Source: Mactra quadrangularis (Eukaryota; Mollusca; Bivalvia; Venerida; Mactridae). From it: a stretch of DNA of 64,000 nt. Made by a program: the position numbers and the translations under genes. The DNA lies in contig CM046294.1 of NCBI GenBank assembly GCA_025267735.1, forward strand, positions 35,309,222 to 35,373,221, read 5' to 3'. Under the pieces are notes generated by a model. The model was not told the DNA's origin, ran no database searches, and was given only the letters and a program-made list of their open reading frames with translations. This document shows, piece by piece, positions 21,678 through 34,860 of the stretch (the first letter of the stretch is position 1; every line of letters starts with the position of its first letter).

Positions 21678-24600
21678 TAGTAATTTGAAGACAAATTGTT
21701 CTCAACCTTCCACTGACCCAGCTTTAGGTAACAACAACAGACAAAATTATAGTACATATGTTTTTGAAGTCTTTGAAAATACTCATGAATCATAATACAA
21801 TCATTACTACATTGTATATATCCTTGACATTGTACCAACATAGAAGACTATAAAATAACAAAAACATGGATGTATGACATTATGAAAAATGTTCAGTTAG
21901 TTGAATGTAACAGTTTCGTTAATTCACAATTATTTCAAATAATCACAAAAATGACAAGTTGAAATTTGGTTTAGACAAGTCATATTTGAAATCACCTGTC
22001 AGTGGACAAGTCGTTATTTTTGAGAATTTGCCACCCTTAAAACCCATGGTTGAATTATGACAGTTATGGAAATAAAATAAAGGGTGTGCTCGATTTGAAA
22101 TTCCAACTGTTAAAACTCCAATCGGTCGCGGTTTATTCATACCCCAGATGGCGGCGGCATCACTGCAAACATCTGAGTTTGGTGTTTTGAAAGCTAATGT
22201 TGTTAAAATTATACTTTTGTCAGATTGTTTATGATAACTATTTGCTGTAAATAAAGTAAGAAGCAAGTATATTTGCTACGGATATTGCCTTTTGATTCAG
22301 TTCGGACATCCAATTTCACTTGTTTAGCGGATTCTGAGGAATAGTCTGAATTCTATTCTGGCACAATTCCTACAGCCCAATCAAGCACGCCCAAAGACAA
22401 CCCATTTACTCATGACTGTACAAATATTTGTCATTCTACCTTGTTGAGACAATATCTCATCATTTCAATACAATGCTACTTTAGATGCTTAGACATCACA
22501 AAGCATTAACCCGGCTAAACAAACAAAATTTAAGTGTGGAATAAAAATGCTGACCCCCTAATATGTCTGTTTGACGCACAATTTTTTAACTATCATGGGT
22601 CAGTGACTTCTGCCTGTTTTCTCCTAGGTCAAAATTGTGTGACTCAGACAGAAGTCAGACAGCTATTTATTGAATGTGTGTTCCCAAATTCACATAATAT
22701 AATTTATATTGTTGTTTTCCAATCATCACATATACATGTACATACATTTAGTCAACTCTCTCTCAACCTAATCAAAGTTCACAGACCAAATCAAATTTAC
22801 AATTCAAATGAAGTTTGTATCACAACTTAATTTCAGACAGACTTTGTGAAGGTCAATTACAATGAATTATAGATAATTTACAAACAGAGAAAACATTTGT
22901 TATATTATACTAAACTATGTTTTATAACAATGTTTTATTATACGTTATTTATTATCTACAAGAAAACATGGAACAATGTTATATTATTTTGTTTGTCTTC
23001 AAGGATCTAAGACATTACAAGTTGATCTGGCGATTCATACTTAATTGCAATAATTTTCCTCAACTTTCTTAAAGAAAGAAACATCTAAAATGCAATTCCA
23101 ATTACTTTAAAAAAAACATCCATTTTACTGAAAATTACAATACAATTTTAATAGAATTTCAAAGTACAGAACAAAACAACAATGTTGCATGTTAAAACCT
23201 CATTTACTAACATTGTACAATGTTACTATGTCTGGTTCCCAACAATCCATTGTCTAAGAGCATGCAATATTCACAGGACAACCAATTTGTTGCCAAAACA
23301 TAAAAACCTGTATTTCCCATTCTGGAACATTCACAGTTATGGGTTAAAATCATAACTTTCCACCAAAGTATGAATAAGCAGTTATTGTAAATTATATAAA
23401 GTGCCAGTATTTCTTAGATCTTAGATGTCTTAGTCAATCTTTACAGACCTAAAACATAAAAAAGTTAAAGACTTCAGGTGATAACAGCTAACATTTTGAT
23501 GAGAAACATATATTCTAAAAATAAACATTTAATGTTTATTTCATGATTAAGTATTTCAACATTTTATTTCTAACTTATGTTCATGTTTATGTTTGTGACA
23601 AACTAATAATCATTATAAATTTAGATTAAAATCAGAAATGTTAACATATACCTGAATGCAGTTCATAGTTCCAACCAGAACAGTTCTCAAGTAAAGAATA
23701 TGTCTATCTGTACATATATTTTATAATGAAACTTAACACAAAATTGAAGGATGTTATTTGACATGAACATTAGATCCAGCAAGGGGTGGACCTGGCAGAG
23801 ACAGGTGGGACTTAGAACTTCTGAGAAATTTTATCAAAATAACAAGAACTCAAAAGTCAAATCTGTATAAATGACATTGAGTTTAGTCTCTAAATTTAAA
23901 GTTTAAATATAAAGATATATACTGGGAAGTCCTGTTTTTATACTGTACATTTTAATATTAGATTTCTTGACATTTAGGGAAATTCCACATAGACCTGCAG
24001 GCTTATTTGACAACTTTTTGTAGTCTGCTTAAATTAAATCAAAATATTGAAATACAGAAAGACTTTCATGAACATTAAAACCTAACAAATCCATGCTAAT
24101 GATTACTCCTTACACATTAGATTCAAGTACGAATCGAGCAAGGCAAAAATGTGGGTGAAGTGTTTATTCTATCCTGTATTACTGGCAAATACTACTGCTT
24201 AGTGTATTAATGAGATTTAACGAGATTTAACTCTGCCCATTCACTCACTTATCAATATAAGTAAACGCCTGTCACTGACACTGAAACAAAGATGCATCAG
24301 TTGATTGATGGTACTACTTTTATCACCTAGAAATTAACTGTGTAGTAAATCAGAGACACATGTATCACATTGCAGTTTAAACTGGTCAGGCATTTGAATC
24401 GTCGATAGTTTTCGACTTGTGGTCTAACTTAAGCATTTCTGCGAAATCGCTAAAAGTCTAATCAGTTAAAATTTGATGAAATTAAACAATATTGTACTCC
24501 AGTCACAAGATTTTTACACCTCTGATAGTCTACCTAATTAAGTATAATAAAATCACCAGTGTTTAATATTGAAAACATATTTAGGCTCATGCTTTTCACC

Positions 24601-24906
24601 CCATCAATCAAGGGTCACAGAAAACAAAGCTACAAACAAGTTTAATAAATGTCTGTCCCATACCAAGCATGATAAGCCACATTTGTTGCTTGACTGACAA
24701 AGTCTAACAACATTTGGACCTTATATACTAGAGCAACTGTTCTATTCATCAAACTTGCAAATCTTATGTACACAACGATGTAAGTTTTAACCATATTTAC
24801 AAGCTTACGGCTTAAATTATTTGATCTTAAAAGCATTGATCTTAAAACCTGACAAATAAATCAGTTAATAAGCATCAATTGTTTAAGTCTTTGACAGGTT
24901 GAACAA
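21678..24906. other. Non-coding stretch
   Basis: AT-rich sequence. An open minus-strand frame at 21943-22266 (107 codons) has no recognisable motif. A CG-richer patch at 22090-22170 stands out slightly. No array. Confidence 0.4.
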
Positions 24907-25459
24907 ACAAGAGCTGTCAGAGGAGACAGCATGCTTGACTAAGTAAGTATTTGTCACATAAGATGTGGTTGATGATAAAGAACATACATATTTTAAAATT
25001 TGAAATGGTACTTAACAAATTAAAGTAAAATAAGAAATATCTTTTTTTTTTTAATTTTAAGTTCACAGGAGACAATTTAAAAACAAATGTATTTGGAGTA
25101 ATGAACCTTGTCACATGAGATGTGGTTGATAATAAGGAACATATACTTAAAGTTTGAAGTCAATATCTAAAGAAATAAAACAGTTGCAGTAAAAACAAAC
25201 ATTTTTTTTAATGAAACTCCAAGTTCAAGGGGGAATAATTCTGAAAAAAAATGTATAAGGAGTTATGAACCTTGTCACATGAAATAAGGTTGATAATAAG
25301 GAACATAAATTTAAAGTTTGAAGTTGATACCTTAAGAAATAAAAAAGTTACAGTAAAAAATATTTTATTGCACAAAAACTTTAATCAGAAATGACTGGAC
25401 CCGGATGCCAACACTAGGGCGAATAAGAGAGCTCTCCATTTACTTCGTAAAGTCGAGCT
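24907..25459. mobile_element. Dispersed element with ~160-bp internal repeats, copy 1
   Basis: It starts AACAAGAGCTGTCAGAGGAG and ends near GAGAGCTCTCCATTTACTTC..GTCGAGCTAAAAA. It contains three degenerate tandem units marked by CTTGTCACATGAGATGTGGT..GATAATAAGGAACATA. I believe such elements are common in bivalve genomes. No coding capacity. Confidence 0.6.
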
Positions 25460-25826
25460 AAAAATGAATTGTTGGATTAAAAAAAAATTTTCAGTACACA
25501 AACTTAACATTGAATTCTAGTTATCAATTTTCAATCAATTTAAATTCATATAACAGAGAAACACCACATGATGGAAAAGTGAAAATAAATAGTTGTGTTG
25601 GATTTCATGCTAAACAAAGATTTCATTCTGAAATGACAGTTTGATATAGTGATATACTTGATGATACATACAAAAATGCATTGTCATTATTTAAATGACT
25701 ATAATGTTTTGTTTTAGTCCGTAAATTTTGAAACACTACTCATTGCCTTAACGATCATAGATTAGATTATTTGCAGTGAAAACTCAAGCTCAATTCACAG
25801 TATGTTTGATATAGTCCCACTGAGTG
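25460..25826. other. AT-rich non-coding stretch
   Basis: No gene or array; its right part probably belongs to the second dispersed-element copy split by the SINE. Confidence 0.3.
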
Positions 25827-25843
25827 AGTATACCAACTTTCAA

Positions 25844-26146
25844 AGCCGCCCGGCTAGCTAAGTTCGTAGCATGCAAGTCTACTGATCGAGGGGTCGTGGG
25901 TTTGATTCCTGGGCTGGGCATACTTTCCTGGAGCTTGGTCATGAAATTATTCCTACGGCCATTCTCCCTCCTACCAATGATTTTTAATTAAGTAGGGCAG
26001 TTGTCAGTCACTGACAAAAGTATGCACTTAGTAGTTGGTTAACAGCTAAATCCAGAGATTTAGCCTTTTGAGTAGGTTGACTGACCGCCCTTATATTACC
26101 TATACAATGTGTTGCTACGGCGATAAACCCAATAAACAAACAAACA
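25844..26146 (+). mobile_element. tRNA-derived SINE, family 1, copy B (full length)
   Basis: The tRNA-like head has an A-box-like TAGCTAAGTTCGTAGC (25855-25870) and B-box GGTTTGATTCC (25899-25909), then a body of about 200 bp and an (AAAC)n-type tail. It is flanked by a perfect 17-bp target duplication, AGTATACCAACTTTCAA, at 25827-25843 and 26147-26163, which fits LINE-mediated insertion. The flanking sequence is itself a dispersed repeat whose tail (AGCATTAGCTCTCATTTTC..) ends near 26295. Confidence 0.92.
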
Positions 26147-26163
26147 AGTATACCAACTTTCAA

Positions 26164-27231
26164 TAAAATATCTTGGATATTTTTCAAGATATAAAAGTTT
26201 TAAAAAACTTAAACCTCACAAGCAACGCCCACACCAATGCCGACACCGAATTGATAGCATTAGCTCTCATTTTCTTCTAAAGTCAAGATAAAAACAGTGT
26301 TTACTGTGTAAATCATGTAATATGGATAGAAACAAACTTGATAGACTTACAATACTAGTAAGTTTAATGCTTATCAACAATACTATAATACATATAATAT
26401 ATAGAACAAACTTTTACCTACCATAATAAATTCCATATTGAATCACAACAATTCATACATAAATCAATGTATGTATTATATTATACAATATTTAGTTTAT
26501 ATCTAGTCATAACCACTCACTACATAACATAAAATGTTTTATATCAATTTTTTATTCCATATACACAATGCCTTTTATTCTATTCATCATGAATATCACC
26601 TAGTCTAAGACACTTCCTAACTGCAACACTTTTTATTTTCTTTCAATGTGATAAAAGAACACTTTGTCTTATTATTTTTTTTCTAAAAGTTCCATCCTAG
26701 GCAAAATAATTAGGTTTTCCCCAGAAGAAAGTTTCAGAAAAAATATCCAATACAGTCACAAGAAATTGATCTTCAATTATCAGCAGATATAACTAAAATC
26801 CATCATTAGTGATGGCTGACATCAACAAGGACAAGTTATAGAGGTCTGTACATTGTATTGATTATACAGTGAATATATTGTAAAATAAATTGTACAGGGA
26901 AAACATAAAACTATTTTACATTTACAATGTAATTGAATGGTCTCACAAATGGAATTCATTTACATTGTAACTTGTAAGTACATTTTATAATGACTTATAC
27001 ATGTAAGCTGTATAAAAGGTCATTGATCACATGGAGATTTTACATTGACCACTTCTTCCAACATATTTGTTGTGTTCTAAAAGTCACAAGAAGGACTTAC
27101 AGTAAGGACCACAGCTTGATAACTACTGTAATTTACTGTGTCATTGTATTTTGGACAGAAAGTGTATCAAAACTCACAAACATAAGTTTCTATTGGCAAA
27201 CTGACTAAGTACATGTAAATATACACTGTCA
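26164..27231. other. End of dispersed repeat, then non-coding sequence
   Basis: Bases 26164-26295 carry the tail of a second copy of the 24907-25459 element (CACACCAATGCCGACACCGA, TAGCTCTCATTTTCTTCTAA). The rest shows nothing. Confidence 0.45.
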
Positions 27232-27277
27232 TATGACCTATACAATGTGTTGCAACACATTAAACCAAACATAAGTA
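27232..27277 (+). mobile_element. 3' tail fragment of SINE family 1
   Basis: ACCTATACAATGTGTTGC is identical to the 3' body of the copy at 25844-26146, followed by ACACATTAAACCAAACATAA like its tail. Only this last part is present; it directly abuts the 33-bp array. Confidence 0.6.
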
Positions 27278-27279
27278 AA

Positions 27280-30200
27280 TGTTTAAGTTCATGGGCTGAC
27301 TAAGAACATGTTGCAGTACATGGGTTAACTGACTAAGTAAATGTTGCAGTACATGGGTTAACTGACTAAGTAAATGTTGCAGTACATGGGTTAACTGACT
27401 AAGTAAATGTTGCAGTACATGGGTTAACTGACTAAGTAAATGTTGCAGTACATGGGTTAACTGACTAAGTAAATGTTGCAGTACTTGGGCTAACTGACTA
27501 AGTAAATGTTGCAGTACATGGGTTAACTGACTAAGAACATGTTGCAGTACATGGGCTAACTGACTAAGTAAATGTTGCAGTACATGGGTTAACTGACTAA
27601 GAACATGTTGAAGTACATGGGTTAACTGACTAAGTAAATGTTGCAGTACATGGGTTAACTGACTAAGTACATGTTGCAGTACATGGGCTAACTGACTAAG
27701 TACATGTTGCAGTACATGGGCTAACTGACTAAGTAAATGTTGCAGTACATGGGTTAACTGACTAAGTAAATGTTGCAGTACATGGGTTAACTAACTAAGT
27801 ACATGTTGCAGTACATGGGTTAACTGACTAAGTACATGTTGCAGTACATGGGTTAACTGACTAAGAACATGTTGAAGTACATGGGTTAACTGACTAAGTA
27901 AATGTTGCAGTACATGGGCTAACTGACTAAGTACATGTTGCAGTACATGGGTTAACTGACTAAGAACATGTTGAAGTACATGGGTTAACTGACTAAGTAC
28001 ATGTTGCAGTACATGGGTTAACTGACTAAGTAAATGTTGCAGTACATGGGTTAACTGACTAAGAACATGTTGCAGTACATGGGCTAACTGACTAAGTAAA
28101 TGTTGCAGTACATGGGTTAACTGACTAAGTAAATGTTGCAGTACATGGGTTAACTGACTAAGTAAATGTTGCAGTACATGGGTTAACTGACTAAGTACAT
28201 GTTGCAGTACATGGGCTAACTGACTAAGTACATGTTGCAGTACATGGGCTAACTGACTAAGTAAATGTTGCAGTACATGGGTTAACTGACTAAGTAAATG
28301 TTGCAGTACATGGGTTAACTAACTAAGTACATGTTGCAGTACATGGGTTAACTGACTAAGTACATGTTGCAGTACATGGGTTAACTGACTAAGAACATGT
28401 TGAAGTACATGGGTTAACTGACTAAGTAAATGTTGCAGTACATGGGCTAACTGACTAAGTACATGTTGCAGTACATGGGTTAACTGACTAAGAACATGTT
28501 GAAGTACATGGGTTAACTGACTAAGTACATGTTGCAGTACATGGGTTAACTGACTAAGTACATGTTAAAGTACAAGGGCTAACTGACTAAGTAAATGTTG
28601 CAGTACATGGGTTAACTGACTAAGTAAATGTTAAAGTACAAGGGCTAACTGCCTAAGTACATGTTGCAGTACATGGGTTAACTGACTAAGTAAATGTTAA
28701 AGTACAAGGCTAACTGACTAAGTAAATGTTGCAGTACATGGGCCAACTAAGTACATGTTGCAGTACTTGGGCTAACTGACTAAGTAAATGTTGCAGTACA
28801 TGGGCTAACTAAGTACATGTTGCAGTACTTGGGCTAACTGACTAAGTAAATGTTGCAGTACATGGGTTAACTGACTAAGTACATGTTAAAGTACATGGGT
28901 TAACTGACTAAGTACATGTTGCAGTACATGGGTTAACTGACTAAGTAAATGTTGCAGTACATGGGTTAACTGACTAAGTAAATGTTGCAGTACATGGGTT
29001 AACTAACTAAGTACATGTTGCAGTACATGGGTTAACTGACTAAGTACATGTTGCAGTACATGGGCTAACTGACTAAGTAAATGTTGCAGTACATGGGTTA
29101 ACTGACTAAGAACATGTTGCAGTACATGGGCTAACTGACTAAGTACATGTTGCAGTACATGGGTTAACTGACTAAGAACATGTTGAAGTACATGGGTTAA
29201 CTGACTAAGTAAATGTTGCAGTACATGGGCTAACTGACTAAGTACATGTTGCAGTACATGGGTTAACTGACTAAGAACATGTTGAAGTACATGGGTTAAC
29301 TGACTAAGTACATGTTGCAGTACATGGGTTAACTGACTAAGTACATGTTAAAGTACAAGGGCTAACTGACTAAGTAAATGTTGCAGTACATGGGTTAACT
29401 GACTAAGTAAATGTTAAAGTACAAGGGCTAACTGCCTAAGTACATGTTGCAGTACATGGGTTAACTGACTAAGTAAATGTTAAAGTACAAGGCTAACTGA
29501 CTAAGTAAATGTTGCAGTACATGGGCTAACTAAGTACATGTTGCAGTACTTGGGCTAACTGACTAAGTAAATGTTGCAGTACATGGGCTAACTAAGTACA
29601 TGTTGCAGTACTTGGGCTAACTGACTAAGTAAATGTTGCAGTACATGGGTTAACTGACTAAGTACATGTTAAAGTACATGGGTTAACTGACTAAGTACAT
29701 GTTGCAGTACATGGGTTAACTGACTAAGTAAATGTTGCAGTACATGGGCTAACTAAGTACATGTTGCAGTATATGGGCTAACTGACTAAGTAAATGTTGC
29801 AGTACATGGGCTAACTAAGTACATGTTAAAGTACATGGGTTAACTGACTAAGTAAATGTTGCAGTACATGGGTTAACTGACTAAGTAAATGTTGCAGTAC
29901 ATGGGTTAACTGACTAAGTAAATGTTGCAGTACATGGGTTAACTTAGTACATTTTGCAGTACTTGGACTAACTGACTAAGTAAATGTTAAAGTACTTGGA
30001 CTAACTGACTAAGTAAATGTTGCAGTACATGGGCTAACTGACTAAGTAAATGTTGCAGTACATGGGCTAACTGACTAAGTAAATGTTGCAGTACATGGGC
30101 TAACTGACTAAGTACATGTTGCAGTACATGGACTAACTGAATAAGTACATGTAAAAGTACATGGGCTAACTGACTAAGTAAATGTTGCAGTACATGGGCT

Positions 30201-30615
30201 AACTGACTAAGTACATGTTGCAGTACATGGACTAACTGACTAAGTACATGTTGCAGTACATGGGTTAACTGACTAAGTACATGTAAAAGTACATGGGTTA
30301 ACTGACTAAGTACATGCAAAAGTACATGGGTTAACTGACTAAGTACATGTTGCAGTACATGGGTTAACTGACTAAGTACATGTTAAAGTACATGGGCTAA
30401 CTGACTAAGTAAATGTTAAAGTACATGGACTAACTGCATAAGTAAATGTTGCAGTCCATGGGTTAACTGACTAAGTAAATGTTGCAGTACATGGACTAAC
30501 TGACTAAGTAAATGTTGCAGTACATGGGTTAACTGACTAAGTACATGTTGCAGTACATGGGCTAACTGACTAAGTACATGTAAAAGTACATGGGCTAACT
30601 GACTAAGTACATTTT
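27280..30615. repeat. 33-bp tandem array (about 100 copies) with higher-order duplications
   Basis: Unit: CTAAGTAAATGTTGCAGTAC, ATGGGTTAACTGA. Variants: AAGTAC/AAGAAC, GGGCTAAC, TTAAAGTAC, and shortened units GGGCTAACTAAG lacking GACT. The rare junction CTAACTAAGT recurs at 27791, 28319 and 29003; the first two are 528 bp apart (16 units). A variant block at 28561 recurs at 29344. The period is a multiple of three, giving long open frames that are not genes. Confidence 0.97.
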
Positions 30616-31212
30616 AATGATCACTTGCTAAGTATTCAGGAAGGTAGAAAAATTTAGAGCCATTGTTTTGATAGATACAAAAAGTTCTTTACCAGAAGAG
30701 GATATGTCAGAGGAAATTCATTTAATGTGTATAAACAGAACAGAAAAAAATCCAACTTTCAAGAAGGCTGCTTCAAAACAAAAAAATAAAATTGGTATTT
30801 TGGACCTTCAACTAAAAGTGAAATAGTATAACAATTTTAAGAGTTAGTTTTTATAAGCTACTCTGGCCTTGAGCATTTTTTCTTTGCTGTAATTGTAAGC
30901 TTTCACAATCACTAGCTATATCAAGCTCTGCTCTTAAAGTTTACTAAACACAAAACAGGAATGACAAAAATAGAACACAGAAAATAATTGGAATATAATT
31001 ACTGAATTTCATGAAAACATTTAAAATCGATAGAGAACAATAAAGGATAGTATTGTATTTAAGTTTCACTTTAATAATTAAAATAAAGGGTGGAATTGTT
31101 AGTAGATTAAATAAAAACAATTATCAGAAATTTAATTGTTTAGACTTGTACATAATCACTGTCAATTAAATTAGATCGAATGGAAATCTAGGGAAAATAT
31201 TACAACACAAAC
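30616..31212. other. AT-rich non-coding stretch
   Basis: No feature recognised. Confidence 0.4.
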
Positions 31213-31214
31213 TA

Positions 31215-31469
31215 TACTAGGACGAAAAAGAAACGCCGGGTAACCTATAATGATTGTTTTAAGGGATAAATTGTATTATTGGATTATTATATTTATTTTT
31301 GTATGAAATGTCATCTGTATGGAACCAGCTGTAGAAGTTTCAATCGATTTCCGATGCTGATTATGTGAAAAAATACCCCCTTTTAACGATGACCCTTCTT
31401 GTTTTGCGAAACACGGCCGGACATGTGTTGCATATTTTATGTACCCGGCGTTTCTTTTTCGTCCTAGTA
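31215..31469. mobile_element. 255-bp TIR element with TA target duplication
   Basis: The ends are inverted repeats of about 28 bp: left TACTAGGACGAAAAAGAAAC then GCCGGGTA, right the exact complement. TA on both sides (31213-31214 and 31470-31471) fits Tc1/mariner-type insertion. No coding capacity. A diverged end, AAAGAAACGCAGGGTAAC, occurs at about 14657. Confidence 0.85.
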
Positions 31470-31471
31470 TA

Positions 31472-31885
31472 TGTACATGTTATAATTGATTCATTTACAT
31501 TTATTAATGTATAGTAATTATCAACAAAATCTAGTTACAACAAGCTTACATGTCAGACCTGTGATGATTTGTTCTTGTACAGAATAAATTTGTACTGATT
31601 TCTATAACTCTCTAAATCTTCCTGGTCCCCCGTACTGAGCTAGTAGGCTAAAGTTTCTTGCTCAAAGAAACATCGGGGTAACTGGTTTTGGATGGGATTC
31701 AGTGAGTGCTTTAATTAAGCTGCATTTCAAATATTGTCAGTCATATATGTTAAATCAGTCAACATACAGACTGTCTTTAAACTCAGGCCTAAGTATCTGA
31801 GCTCAAGCTTTTATCTGTTACTTCATGGTACTTCATTTTAGGTGAGAGATAAAAAAATGGATTGTGACACATGGATAAGGTCACC
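31472..31885. other. Non-coding stretch
   Basis: No gene or array recognised. Confidence 0.35.
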
Positions 31886-32620
31886 TAACTCCAACTAGAG
31901 CTCCACGATTTGGAGCATTATAAGCCCAAAGAATTGCTCTAGGTCACTGTGACCATCCTTGAAAATCACCTACTGACCCCAAAATCAATAAGGATTATCT
32001 ATCGGTAATTGCCAACACTGACACAATTAATGGTGTCTTTAAAGTTAATAGGTTTCAAGGTATTGAGCAGACAAAGATTTTATCTTCAATACCACTGACC
32101 TTGACCTTTTAACTACTGACCTAAAAATTAACAAGAACTCCACTGGGAAGAGCATTATACCCCCATATGCAGTCCAAGGCAGGGACTGTAGGAGATGGAG
32201 GGCTATCCACAGTAAAATTTAGTGAACCTAGATATAGCATTTGTCAAGTTATCACCCAGACAAAAAATTTCCAAATGAAGTCCCAGTGACCTTGACCTTT
32301 GACTCTGGATTCTCAAAACCAATAGGGCCAACCCTTGACCCAAGGGCTATCTACACATGAAATTTAGTGAACCTAGATACAGCCATGGTTGAGTTTTTGT
32401 CCGGACAAATTTTTCCCACATGAACTCACAGTGATCTTGACATTGGACACCAGGGCCTCAAAATCAATAGGGCCAACCCTTGGCTCAAGGGCTATCCACA
32501 CATAATTTTGTGAAACATCCTATGACATGTTGAGTTATCGTCTATCCGCAATTGTCCACATACCGACAGACAGATAGACAATATCATAACATTATCTGAC
32601 CAGTTTTTCAAAGAGGCATA
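31886..32620. mobile_element. Dispersed GACCTTGACC repeat element, degenerate copy
   Basis: It begins with the hairpin-like AGAGCTCCACGATTTGGAGC and ATTATA, as does the element at 47378. It holds about four diverged ~145-bp units (CAGTGACCTTGACCTTT.., AATTTAGTGAACCTAGATA) and ends with ATTGTCCACATACCGACAGA..CATAACATTAT, matching the end at 49270-49320. The 32125 segment (ACAAGAACTCCACTGGGA) looks like a second start, so two copies may be fused. Confidence 0.6.
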
Positions 32621-33399
32621 TAAAAAGGAGCATCTATGGGTCATGGCCATCCATGATACCAAGAAAGGTTTACCTAGGTGAAATAAGTTTAAATTTAATA
32701 AGAGGACTGGATTTGCTATTGTCGGACAGACAGTCAGACAAGCCGATGACAAGTGCCATAACATAATATGACCGAAGGTTTGTTTGGGCATACATGTATA
32801 AAATGATATGTAAGTCTCATTGAGAACTGAACCTTAAATTCCCCTTAATGTGCAGTTGGATACTATAGACTGAACTAAGTGGGTAACAATATAATTATGA
32901 TCCTAAATAAAGGTTTTCAAATAAATAATTTTGAGACAAAATGTTTTAACAATACCAAGAAAGCCAGCGGATGAATGGATTTTCCAAATACTTAAGGTAA
33001 AAATTCTAAAATGTTTACTGTAGTAGTTAGTAACTGTTTAATGCAAACCTGCATGCCAAGATTGAAGTCAAAGGGGCAAAGGGATCTTTAGACTGACAAG
33101 TAATACCAGGGAACATTGTTAACATAATTATGCAAACTTATTAACATGAGGCATTGCTTCAAAAGGTATTTGGTAATGATAATTACCAAATAAGATGAAT
33201 GTCTTTTTGACTTGAATGTATCATGAGAGTTTTGGGAGATTAATTTCTGTATACTGTTCAAACTGAATTTTGTGTCGATCACAATTATACCCCATTAACA
33301 TTCAATATAAACAATTCTATTTCATTAACATTTAATATTAACAGTACTACCCATTAACATTCAATACAAGCAAGCAATTCATCCCCATTTACATTCCAT
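32621..33399. other. Non-coding stretch
   Basis: AT-rich; short near-repeats of CCATTAACATTCAATA at 33291-33375. No gene seen. Confidence 0.35.
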
Positions 33400-34320
33400 T
33401 TAAACTACAGAGATATGATTACCTCCCTTTGATCTTCAAATATACTGTATATATAAAAATATTATACCTCATTTGCATAGCATCCTCTATATTTAATATG
33501 ACGCCACCCGGTCCATAAATTTGTATGTGGTCCATAGTCAAGTAAAGCACGGCCCGTAGTTAAGTATTTTTACTGTTATGAGGTCATATTTTAATTTACT
33601 GCAGAGAGAGTGTCGAATGTTTATTTAAGCGACAATTAGTAGGTGCAGAGAATTGTCTACAAAAACATTGTAAGTATGACAATGTCATAATATAATATAA
33701 TCAGAACAGCCTATAAAACTACCTTTATCCAAATTTAGAACCGAAGAACTGTTACTGTGTAAACTCCTGTAAGTTTATAGTAAAATTCCAGTAACAAAAT
33801 GGACGAAAGGATTTAAATTTGGTATAATATAACAAATAAAACATAACCCTGATGGGCAATATGCAAGTTTACAGACTGGTTGGCCAGACCTTGGCAGCTA
33901 TATGGCCCTCAGCTGCGCTTCGAGCCATATACCTTCCTCTGTCTGACCAACCAGTCCATATACTTGCGTATTGCCCACAAGGCTATGTATTATTTATTAA
34001 ATATACAAGGGATACAACCTCGTTTAGTAGACCACTTCGTGTAGATTTATGTAACACACAAAAAATACTGATACCCTTATGGCACTTTAATCACACCATT
34101 ATACAGATTATATGTAACTCTTCAATCTACAAAGGTTGATAGTTTCAGAGCGCAGACCATAATTATAAAATATTTATTTTGTGTGTCAGTCATAATAATA
34201 AATCCACATTAAGTGGTCTACTAAACATGATTGTTTCCCTCATATATATTTATACATGTATATACAGTATATTTGAAGATCAAATGAGGTGAAATAACAT
34301 ATCTCTGTGATTTAAACAAG
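33400..34320. mobile_element. Composite inverted-repeat element with nested palindromes
   Basis: Outer arms of about 55 bp: CAGAGATATGATTACCTCCC..GATCTTCAAATATACTGTAT (from about 33407) pairs with the complement ending near 34315. In the middle, 33853-33977 is a palindrome with GGGCAATATGCAAG / CTTGCGTATTGCCC ends. A third pair is GTTTAGTAGACCACTT (34022) with AAGTGGTCTACTAAAC (34213). No protein motif found. Confidence 0.55.
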
Positions 34321-34829
34321 TATTGCTATATCAACATCACAAAACTTCTCTAATTTAGACTTGTCTCAAATCTAATTGTAACATTCATATAGCTGTGTAT
34401 CTGAAAATGTGTATAAAAGATAAATCTCAGCTACAATGTTTTGTAAATCAGATTATCTGTACCACCATAACTATCTATCTATAGTTTCCTCATTGAATCA
34501 TTACATACAATCACCTCATGTCCAACATACACTTCCTGGCTCTCACAAATACGAGTTCACCATTTCATAACAAAATAAATCAAGTCCTGCACATTTTATC
34601 CAACAACAAAATTATCTTACAACTATTTCCAATCAGTCACTATATAACATACACTGTACTTAAAGTAGAAATAAAACTATGAGCATGTTAGAAACACATA
34701 ACAAACATAGCACACATACACATTGTTATAACCTAGATTATTGTAAGACAATAAGGAATGAAAACCCAATATGTTCCCGATCATACAATCAATATTACCA
34801 TCAACTGTGGTCACAGACAGAGAGAGGGG

Positions 34830-34860
<31 letters not shown>

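Noticed and set aside
21943..22266. 107-codon minus-strand open frame
   Set aside because: No motif, no homologue I recognise and no splice context; kept as non-coding.
29987..30319. 110-codon frame of HVLSQLAHVLQ repeats
   Set aside because: Artefact of the 33-bp array.
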